The notes under the pieces are model-generated. The model did no database searches and was not told the origin of the DNA. It worked only from the letters and a program-made list of their open reading frames with translations. A stretch of DNA of 64,000 bases. Origin: Bacillus sp. NTK034 (GTDB lineage Bacteria; Bacillota; Bacilli; Bacillales; Cytobacillaceae). How positions within the stretch are numbered: position 1 is the stretch's first letter; each line of letters starts with the position of its first letter. The position numbers and the translations under genes were made by a program. Positions 57,847-64,000 of the stretch are shown piece by piece. The stretch is taken from the NCBI RefSeq assembly GCF_017303275.1, contig NZ_JAFKOJ010000005.1, positions 310,001-374,000 of the forward strand, in the 5' to 3' direction.

Positions 57847-58476
57847 ATGAACTTCAAACCGAACTTGTTTGACAAAAAAGGCGGGGCTTCTGCCAGAATC
57901 TCGCATGAAGAAACAAACTCTGCTGAAAAATTGGCTGCTGAACTGAAGAATATTCTGCCTGCGGGCATCAGCTGCCGTCCCATCGTTTTTGTCTGCATTG
58001 GCACAGACCGCTCTACAGGCGATTCATTAGGTCCGCTGGTAGGCACACTCCTCGAGGAAAAATCCATTTCATCTTTCCATGTATACGGAACACTGGAGGA
58101 CCCAATCCATGCCGTAAACCTGGAAGAAAAACTGAATGAAATTAAAAAGAAACATTTTAATCCCTTTATCATCGGGATCGACGCCTGCCTGGGGCGCTTA
58201 AAAAGCGTCGGAGTCATTCAAATCGGAGAAGGCCCTGTCAAGCCTGGCGCCGGAGTTAATAAAGACCTGCCGGAAGTAGGAGACATGCACATAACCGGCA
58301 TCGTCAACGTCAGCGGATTTATGGAATTCTTCGTCCTCCAGAACACAAGGCTCAACCTCGTCCTGAAAATGGCCAAAACCATCGCAGGGGGCATCTATGA
58401 AGCAAGCCTGACCCACCAGACAGCGCCAGCATGGCCTGCATTCAAGTGGGAACTGAACCGTGAACAAACACCTTAA
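57847..58476 (+). CDS. yyaC: YyaC, spore protease-like protein (DUF1256)
   Basis: 209 residues related to the germination protease GPR: IVFVCIGTDRSTGDSLGPLV near 48-68, IGIDACLGRLKSVGVIQIGE near 108-128 and PEVGDMHITGIVNVSGFMEF. The catalytic-type Asp residues are in place. It is expected in the forespore. The gene is on the opposite strand to its neighbours, an arrangement also seen in B. subtilis, and ends at a strong terminator. Confidence 0.94.
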   Translation: MNFKPNLFDKKGGASARISHEETNSAEKLAAELKNILPAGISCRPIVFVCIGTDRSTGDSLGPLVGTLLEEKSISSFHVYGTLEDPIHAVNLEEKLNEIKKKHFNPFIIGIDACLGRLKSVGVIQIGEGPVKPGAGVNKDLPEVGDMHITGIVNVSGFMEFFVLQNTRLNLVLKMAKTIAGGIYEASLTHQTAPAWPAFKWELNREQTP

Positions 58477-58484
58477 TGAATAGG

Positions 58485-58517
58485 AAGCCGCAGGGGAAAT
58501 CGGCCTGCGGCTTTTTT
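58485..58517 (+). terminator. Intrinsic terminator after yyaC
   Basis: Arms AAGCCGCAGG and CCTGCGGCTT with an 8-nt loop, then TTTT. Confidence 0.93.
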
Positions 58518-58560
58518 GGTTAGCTGGGGGAGGGGAGGGGATTGCTCTGTTGGCACATCT

Positions 58561-58717
58561 TTTTGCGCTGATTTGGTTAGTTTATGCGCTATCTGATTAT
58601 ACTTTTGCGCGCTCACCCGATTTATGCGCCGTTCTCACATCTTTTCGCGCTGTTATTCCTATTTTATGCGCTGCTGCAGCCGGCTTTTGCGTCAATTCCA
58701 TTAGTTTATGCGCTGCA
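58561..58717. repeat. 21-bp periodic array with TTTTGCGC / TTTATGCGC cores, eight units
   Basis: GCGC words start at 58565, 58586, 58607, 58626, 58647, 58668, 58689 (GCGT) and 58710, steps of 21, 21, 19, 21, 21, 21 and 21. The lead-in alternates TTTT and TTTAT, giving a 42-bp superperiod. The bases between cores are unrelated. It lies between convergent yyaC and the DUF554 gene. Confidence 0.9.
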
Positions 58718-58803
58718 CCCAGAGGTTTTGACAGGCGCCGAAAGCACAATAAATTCCGGTGCACATGCTTCACACCACCGCACTAACAATTAAATCCCCA
58801 TCC

Positions 58804-59517
58804 CTAAAAATAAATCCCATAAAAATAAACAACCGACACAATAATCCCCGTAACCACAATTCCAGGAAGCAGGTTCGCAACTCTGATCTTTGTAATTCCT
58901 GTCAGATTCAGACCAATCGCAAAGATCATGATTCCGCCTGTCGCGGTCATTTCCTTAATAAAGCTGTCCATAAGAAGCTGGGGGACAAACCGGTCGATCT
59001 GGGTGGCAAAAAGGGCAATAAGCCCTTCATAAAGCATGACTGGAAAAGCTGAAAAGAGTACACCAATCCCTAATGTAGTCGTCAAGATGAGGGAGGTGAA
59101 GCCGTCAATAATCGATTTGGTATAAAGAACCGAGTGATCGCCGCGGATGCCGCTGTCGAGCGCGCCGATAATGGCCATAGCGCCAATGACAAAGATAAGC
59201 GTAGCCGTTACGAAGCCCTGGGAAATGCTTCCCTGGCCTTTTGAGCCGATTTTTCTTTCGAGCCAATCGCCAAGTTGGTTCAGCTTATCTTCGAGAGCTA
59301 AGGATTCCCCAATAACCGCCCCGAAAACAAGGCTTAAAATCACAACCAGGAAATTCTCGCTCTTCAAGCCCATTTGCAGGCCGAGCACCATTACAGCCAG
59401 GCCGATCGCATGCATCACCGTGCCCTTCATGCTTTCAGGAATGCGATGGAGCAATTTCCCAAGCAGTGTTCCAATAATAATCAATAATCCATTCACAAGC
59501 GTACCTAGCAAAAACAT
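58804..59517 (-). CDS. DUF554 membrane protein
   Basis: 237 residues, about seven helices, with family motifs GTLVNGLLIIIGTLLGKLLH, FGAVIGESLALEDKLNQLGD and MTATGGIMIFAIGLNLTGI. I start at 59517 behind AAGGTG. DUF554 proteins are of unknown transport-like function. It interrupts the yyaC-parB synteny in place of the yyaB position of B. subtilis. Confidence 0.92.
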   Translation of the reverse strand: MFLLGTLVNGLLIIIGTLLGKLLHRIPESMKGTVMHAIGLAVMVLGLQMGLKSENFLVVILSLVFGAVIGESLALEDKLNQLGDWLERKIGSKGQGSISQGFVTATLIFVIGAMAIIGALDSGIRGDHSVLYTKSIIDGFTSLILTTTLGIGVLFSAFPVMLYEGLIALFATQIDRFVPQLLMDSFIKEMTATGGIMIFAIGLNLTGITKIRVANLLPGIVVTGIIVSVVYFYGIYF

Positions 59518-59610
59518 ATTCTTCACCTTATTATTTCGCAATGCGAATTATTTTCTATTAAAATTACCACGAAAGGTACTGACCTACAATCTTTTTTTAT
59601 TGAATCCTGT

Positions 59611-59638
59611 AAAAAAATAAACCATCATTAAGATGGCT
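59611..59638 (-). terminator. Terminator of the parA-parB operon
   Basis: Minus-strand AGCCATC and GATGGT arms with a TTAAT loop, then TTTATTTTTTT. Confidence 0.8.
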
Positions 59639-60483
59639 TACGAATTGGTTTCTAAAAGTTCCATAATGCGTTCCAAATCTTCTTTTGAGAAAAATTCAAT
59701 CTCTATTTTCCCCTTGTTTTTGGACTGTTTAATATGGACGGTGGTTCCGAATCTTTCTCTGAGAGAGGATTCGCGTTCCTTAATAAAAATATCTTTTGGT
59801 GCATTTTGCTTTTTCGTTTCACGTGAAACATCATTCAGCTGCTGAATCAGCTGTTCAAGCTGACGGACATTTAAGCCGTCTTTAACTGTTTTTTCAACGA
59901 GCGCCTGCAGCTTCTCTTTTTTTCGCAGACCCAATAGTGCTCTGCCATGGCCCATGGAGATTTTGCCTTCCGAGATCAGCCCTTGGATTTTTGGAGGAAG
60001 GGACAGGAGCCTGATATGGTTCGCAATATGCGGCCTGCTTTTTCCAAGGCGCTTGGCCAGCTCCTCTTGTGTCACCTTAAGCTTCTCCATTAACAGCTGG
60101 TATGCAGCCGCTTCTTCAATGGGAGTTAAGTCTTCACGCTGCAGATTTTCAAGAACAGCGAGCTCCATCATCTGCTGTTCGGTTAATTCCCGAACGACTA
60201 CAGGAACTCTCTCAAGATTCGCTTCTTTTGCTGCCCGGTAGCGGCGCTCCCCAACTACAATCTCATAGCCCTTGATGCTTTTGCGGACGATTATCGGCTG
60301 CAGAATTCCGTGTTCAAGGATGGACTGCTTCAATTCCTCGATGGCTTCCTTTTCAAACACTTTGCGCGGCTGATAAGGGTTGGGACGGATGTCCTTTATT
60401 TTGACTTCCTGCACAGTTTCTTCTTTTTCGGTTTCAATATTATTGAAAAAAGCATTCAGACCTTTTCCTAAACCTTTAGCCAT
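59638..60483 (-). CDS. parB: Chromosome-partitioning protein ParB (Spo0J)
   Basis: CTPase clamp that loads at parS. N-terminal nuclease-like domain (DIRPNPYQPRKVFEKEAIEE, GERRYRAAKEANLERVPVVV with the CTP-binding GERRYRA), central helix-turn-helix (TQEELAKRLGKSRPHIANHI) and C-terminal dimer helix. 281 residues. Its ATG overlaps the parA stop region. A parS-like site lies inside the gene. Confidence 0.98.
   Translation of the reverse strand: MAKGLGKGLNAFFNNIETEKEETVQEVKIKDIRPNPYQPRKVFEKEAIEELKQSILEHGILQPIIVRKSIKGYEIVVGERRYRAAKEANLERVPVVVRELTEQQMMELAVLENLQREDLTPIEEAAAYQLLMEKLKVTQEELAKRLGKSRPHIANHIRLLSLPPKIQGLISEGKISMGHGRALLGLRKKEKLQALVEKTVKDGLNVRQLEQLIQQLNDVSRETKKQNAPKDIFIKERESSLRERFGTTVHIKQSKNKGKIEIEFFSKEDLERIMELLETNS
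59815..59830. promoter_or_regulatory. parS-like site in parB (CGTTTCACGTGAAACA)
   Basis: Identical to the site in walK and one base from the B. subtilis consensus; the spo0J gene of B. subtilis carries a parS in the corresponding place. Confidence 0.93.
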
Positions 60484-61237
60484 TTGAAACCACTTCCTTT
60501 GCCAGTTCTAAATATACTTCAGCTCCGCGTGACTTCGGATCATAAGTAATGATAGGTTCTCCATGGCTCGGAGCTTCTCCCAGCCGTACATTGCGGGGAA
60601 TGATTGTTTTATATACTTTATCCTGAAAATATTTTTTCACTTCTTCAATGACCTGAATGCCAAGATTTGTACGGGCATCAAGCATCGTCAGCAGAACGCC
60701 TTCAATTTTCAAATCATGATTCAGATGCTTCTGCACAAGGCGGACCGTATTCAGAAGCTGACTCAGACCCTCAAGCGCATAGTACTCACATTGCACTGGT
60801 ATGATGACGGCATCTGAAGCAGTCAGCGAGTTAATGGTCAGTAATCCAAGGGAAGGAGGACAGTCAATAATAACATAATCAAAATTTGCCTTCACTTCTT
60901 CCAGAGCCCTCTTTAATCTTACTTCCCGTGAGATGGTCGGCACCAGTTCAATTTCTGCGCCTGCCAGCTGAATGGTTGCCGGGATAGCGTATAAATTCTC
61001 TACAGAAGTTGGCTTTATAACCTTTGATGCTTCCACATCATCAACGAGAACGTCATAGATGCAATGATCGACATCTGCTTTTTCGATGCCGATTCCGCTT
61101 GTTGCGTTACCCTGCGGATCAATGTCGACCAGCAGCACTTTCTTCCCTATGTATGCCAGGCATGCGCCAAGATTGACAGAAGTGGTCGTTTTTCCGACTC
61201 CGCCTTTCTGGTTCGCAACGGCTAAAATCTTGCCCAC
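60476..61237 (-). CDS. parA: Chromosome-partitioning ATPase ParA (Soj)
   Basis: Deviant Walker A KGGVGKTT at residues 11-18, Walker A' DIDPQGNAT and the motif DYVIIDCPPSLGLLT. 253 residues when started at the GTG at 61237, 4 nt after GCAGGTGA; the same length as Soj. An upstream ATG at 61255 would overlap that ribosome site. Overlaps parB by 8 nt. Confidence 0.97.
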   Translation of the reverse strand: MGKILAVANQKGGVGKTTTSVNLGACLAYIGKKVLLVDIDPQGNATSGIGIEKADVDHCIYDVLVDDVEASKVIKPTSVENLYAIPATIQLAGAEIELVPTISREVRLKRALEEVKANFDYVIIDCPPSLGLLTINSLTASDAVIIPVQCEYYALEGLSQLLNTVRLVQKHLNHDLKIEGVLLTMLDARTNLGIQVIEEVKKYFQDKVYKTIIPRNVRLGEAPSHGEPIITYDPKSRGAEVYLELAKEVVSNG

Positions 61238-61394
61238 GGTGTCACCTGCTTTCATCTATCAGTATTACAATCTATTTATCTGCAAATTTATTAGAATCGT
61301 TAAATCACGTAGTCTATTTTATCATGAAAAACAGGGCAGAATAATTTTTTTGTAAAAAATAAGAAGATTCTAATAGTCTTTTTATCGTTCCTTC

Positions 61395-61447
61395 AAAAAA
61401 ACGCGAAAAACAAAACAGGGAATGCCCCCGCTTTATCTTTCGCGTAA
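61395..61447 (-). terminator. Terminator after noc
   Basis: Minus-strand ACGCGAAA and TTTCGCGT arms around a 29-nt partly structured loop, then seven T. Confidence 0.75.
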
Positions 61448-61451
61448 AAAA

Positions 61452-62333
61452 TTATTTCTTTTTAGGAATCTTAATCGTGATTTGATAAAATTCATCAAAT
61501 TCTTCTTCTTCCGAATCAAGATTAATTCCGCTGTCAGAAACCATGGATAAAGATTGGCGGATCGTATTAACCGCAATTCTCATATCCTTGCTGAATGCTT
61601 TGCGCTTCGGCTTCGGCTTTGGATTTTTCTGTTCGAGAATTTTGACAACCCTGTCTTCTGTCTGCTTCACATTCAGATTCTTTTCCACAATCTCCTGCAG
61701 CAGGGCGACCTGCTTTTCAGGGTCTTTCAGCGGGATTAGCGAACGGGCATGCCGCTCTGTGATCGATTTGTTTAATAATGCATCCTGGACAGGCTGCGGC
61801 AATTTCAGCAGCCGAAGCTTATTTGCAACGGTTGACTGGCCTTTTCCAAGGCGCTGTGCCAATGCTTCCTGTGTCAGATTATGCAGTTCTAAAAGCTTTC
61901 CGTAGGCAACAGCTTCTTCAATCGGAGACAGTTCTTCCCTTTGAAGGTTTTCAATTAAAGCCACTGAAGCCGTTTCCGTATCACTTAGATTTTTTACGAT
62001 AGCCGGAGCTTCTTCCCAGCCCAGTTTTTTCATGGCCCGGTATCTGCGTTCACCTGCTATGATTTCAAACTGGCCATCCTCAAATTCCCTTACGACAATC
62101 GGCTGGATGATTCCATGCGTATGGATGGTCCGAGAAAGCTCTTCTATCTTCTCATCATCAAACACCGTTCTTGGCTGAAAACGGTTGGGGACGATTCGAT
62201 CAATAGGTATCTTCTTAACTTCTTCTCTTTCGCTTAAGTCTTCAATATCCAATTGTTCTTCTGCTGGTTTTTCCGCTGTAACTTGTTCTCCCTTTTCGCC
62301 TAGGCCAAAAAAGCGTGAGAAAGAATGCTTCAT
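61452..62333 (-). CDS. noc: Nucleoid occlusion protein Noc
   Basis: ParB paralogue that binds NBS sites and the membrane to keep the division ring off the nucleoid. The amphipathic start [14 protein letters not shown] is its membrane-targeting helix, followed by a ParB-type domain ([40 protein letters not shown]) and helix-turn-helix ([20 protein letters not shown]). 293 aa from the ATG at 62333. Confidence 0.97.
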   Translation of the reverse strand: MKHSFSRFFGLGEKGEQVTAEKPAEEQLDIEDLSEREEVKKIPIDRIVPNRFQPRTVFDDEKIEELSRTIHTHGIIQPIVVREFEDGQFEIIAGERRYRAMKKLGWEEAPAIVKNLSDTETASVALIENLQREELSPIEEAVAYGKLLELHNLTQEALAQRLGKGQSTVANKLRLLKLPQPVQDALLNKSITERHARSLIPLKDPEKQVALLQEIVEKNLNVKQTEDRVVKILEQKNPKPKPKRKAFSKDMRIAVNTIRQSLSMVSDSGINLDSEEEEFDEFYQITIKIPKKK

Positions 62334-62473
62334 CACCCTGCACCACCTTTACGAAACTCCCTATAACATATTCTCTATCATCATGACAAATCCTGCCGGA
62401 CAGGAGCAATATAAATATCTGGAAAAATCGATTAGTTTACACCATTATGTCATACAATGGCAAATTGCGCACC

Positions 62474-63190
62474 CTATTCAATTGGTGTTTTATTGGGTGT
62501 CCCCGGCTTACGCGGGTACTTTTTAGGAGTGCTCTTTTCTTTTTTTATGATTAAAATATTGCGCTCACTTTCTTCCTCAGGCAAGGTAAACGTGTGGGAA
62601 TCCACAAGTTTTCCTCCCAGTACAGAGATGGCCTTTTTGCCGGCATCCAGTTCCTCTTTTGCACTGGCACCCTTCATAGCAACAAATGTGCCGCCTGTTT
62701 TTGCCAGAGGCAGACAAAGTTCACTTAAAACGGACAATCTGGCAACAGCCCGTGCTGTCACAACATCAAAAGACTCACGGTACTCTTTGTTCTGGCCAAA
62801 GGTTTCCGCCCGGTCATGGATAAAGCGGACATTCTCAAGCTCCAGCTTCTTCGCTAAATGCTCCAGAAACCCTATACGTTTATTCAGCGAGTCAACGATT
62901 GTAATATGTAAACCCGGAAAAGCAATTTTAATCGGTATGCTTGGAAAACCTGCACCAGCACCGACATCACAAACCTTTAACGGCTGGTTGAAATCAAAGT
63001 AAAAAGCAGCGCTTATCGAGTCATAAAAATGCTTGAGATAAACATCTTCCTTTTCCGTGATGGCGGTTAAATTCATTTTTTCATTCCATTCCAAAAGTGT
63101 GGAATAGTATGTGTCATATTGCTGCAATTGCTGTGGCGAAAGGGCAATTCCCTTCGCCGCCAGCATTTCTGTAAATTGTTCGGTATTCAT
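62474..63190 (-). CDS. rsmG: 16S rRNA (guanine-527-N7)-methyltransferase
   Basis: SAM-dependent methyltransferase of the 530 loop. Motif [20 protein letters not shown] near residue 70, and [20 protein letters not shown]. 238 residues. Loss of this enzyme gives low-level streptomycin resistance in relatives. It lies 43 bp after mnmG. Confidence 0.97.
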   Translation of the reverse strand: MNTEQFTEMLAAKGIALSPQQLQQYDTYYSTLLEWNEKMNLTAITEKEDVYLKHFYDSISAAFYFDFNQPLKVCDVGAGAGFPSIPIKIAFPGLHITIVDSLNKRIGFLEHLAKKLELENVRFIHDRAETFGQNKEYRESFDVVTARAVARLSVLSELCLPLAKTGGTFVAMKGASAKEELDAGKKAISVLGGKLVDSHTFTLPEEESERNILIIKKEKSTPKKYPRKPGTPNKTPIE

Positions 63191-63233
63191 CTATAAATCC
63201 TTTCGGTTCTCAGACATGATCGGATTTCCCCTT

Positions 63234-64000
63234 TTACTCCGCTGAAACTCTTGCAATTCTGCCCTGTTCTAAATAAACAAGCAAAATAGAGATATCGGCA
63301 GGGTTTACACCGGAAATTCGAGAAGCCTGCGCGAGAGATAGCGGCCTTACTTCCTTCAGCTTTTGTCTTGCTTCGGAAGCCAGCCCGTTAATATCATCAT
63401 AATCGATGTTTTCAGGGATCTTCTTGTTCTCCATCTTCTTCAGTCGCTCTACCTGCTGAAGTGACTTTTCAATATAGCCTTCATACTTGATCTGGATTTC
63501 CACCTGTTCGGAAACATCCGGATCAAGTGGATTCTCAGCCGGAATAAGCTGATGGATATGATCATAAGCCATTTCCGGACGCTTCAGCAGATCAGAGGCG
63601 CGGATGCCGTCTTTCAGCTCGCTTCCGCCCTGACTTTTAATCAGCTCCTGCACATCAGAAGTCGGCTTGATGATGATGCCTTGCAAACGTGATTTTTCTT
63701 CTTCAATCGCCTGTTTTTTCAGCTGGAATTTCCCATAGCGTTCTTCACTGATCAGCCCTACTTTGCGGCCGAGCTCTGTTAAGCGCAGGTCGGCATTATC
63801 ATGGCGAAGCAGCAGACGGTATTCCGCTCTTGAAGTCAATAGACGGTAAGGCTCGTTCGTGCCTTTAGTCACAAGATCGTCAATCAGGACGCCAATATAA
63901 GCATCTGATCGGCTTAAAATGACTTCTTCTTTATCCAGCGATTTTAATCCGGCATTCATGCCTGCCATTAGCCCCTGGCCGGCAGCCTCTTCATAGCCGG
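63234..64000 (-). CDS. mnmG: tRNA uridine 5-carboxymethylaminomethyl modification enzyme, C-terminal part
   Basis: The frame is open to the window edge ([20 protein letters not shown]), so about 255 C-terminal residues are seen. It has the MnmG C-terminal FAD-NAD domain end and the helical tail that binds MnmE ([20 protein letters not shown]). With MnmE it modifies the wobble uridine of several tRNAs. It should be followed, further right, by mnmE, jag, spoIIIJ/oxaA, rnpA, rpmH and oriC. Confidence 0.97.
   Translation of the reverse strand, partial: GYEEAAGQGLMAGMNAGLKSLDKEEVILSRSDAYIGVLIDDLVTKGTNEPYRLLTSRAEYRLLLRHDNADLRLTELGRKVGLISEERYGKFQLKKQAIEEEKSRLQGIIIKPTSDVQELIKSQGGSELKDGIRASDLLKRPEMAYDHIHQLIPAENPLDPDVSEQVEIQIKYEGYIEKSLQQVERLKKMENKKIPENIDYDDINGLASEARQKLKEVRPLSLAQASRISGVNPADISILLVYLEQGRIARVSAE

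Noticed and set aside
58550..58793. Plus-strand frames of 69-78 codons over the GCGC array
   Set aside because: Low-complexity translation of a 21-bp (7-codon) period; no ribosome site or homology.

Overview
The window comes from a low-GC, endospore-forming member of the Bacillaceae; protein sequences and layout resemble Bacillus firmus / Cytobacillus-type genomes, but genus level is an inference. The right half (33-64 kb) has the gene order found to the left of oriC in Bacillus subtilis: rlmH, htrA, walJ-walI-walH-walK-walR, a LysM/M23 hydrolase, tRNAs, purA, dnaB (dnaC in B. subtilis), rplI, gdpP, yybS, rpsR-ssb-rpsF, ychF, a molybdopterin oxidoreductase, a DUF951 protein, a small MscS channel, yyaC, parB-parA-noc, rsmG and mnmG (cut by the window end). 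Nearly all of these are on the minus strand, pointing away from an origin that should lie just beyond position 64000. Two parS-like palindromes (in walK and parB) and a DnaA-box cluster next to rlmH fit this.

The left half (0-33 kb) is accessory. 0-7 kb: end of a subtilase, a chemoreceptor, a small lipoprotein, a YetF-like membrane protein, a YvrJ micro-protein and two regulators. 6.7-8.2 kb: malate:quinone oxidoreductase. 8.5-10.4 kb: three decaying genes (fructokinase remnant, frameshifted DUF4259, frameshifted NERD nuclease). 10.6-18.3 kb: aspartase, a DUF418 protein, an unrecognised two-gene membrane module, copper ATPase and CtaG. 18.4-19.3 kb: two genes, each lacking its 5' end, meet head to head at one scar. 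19.4-24.2 kb: ldh-lctP with three Rex operators, and a Crp-family regulator divergent from an MFS transporter around a 20-bp palindrome. 24-33 kb: GNAT acetyltransferase, WYL regulator, effector-binding protein, TerD protein, wrecks of an LXG toxin and a DUF2075 helicase, a LURP-one protein, and a LysE exporter divergent from a MocR regulator.

The least expected signal is intergenic. There are arrays with a 52-bp period (10370-10577 and 44250-44561, plus a lone unit near 3300) whose units carry TTCGGAC and GTCCGAA arms spanning 41 bp. There are also three arrays with a period of about 21 bp and different core words (44141-44230, 52711-52822, 58561-58717). Most start directly behind an intrinsic terminator, and both periods are close to whole numbers of helical turns. 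A separate dispersed repeat of about 120-290 bp occurs three times, plus a mini-copy. Two 26-nt 5' halves of tRNAs lie upstream of their intact copies and break at the same tRNA position.

Functionally, the right half holds core replication, segregation, translation and wall-homeostasis genes in operons (walRKHIJ; yybS-gdpP-rplI; rpsF-ssb-rpsR; parA-parB). The left half holds redox and carbon-overflow genes, metal handling and local regulators. All calls rest on reading the sequence and recalling protein families; no database search was made.
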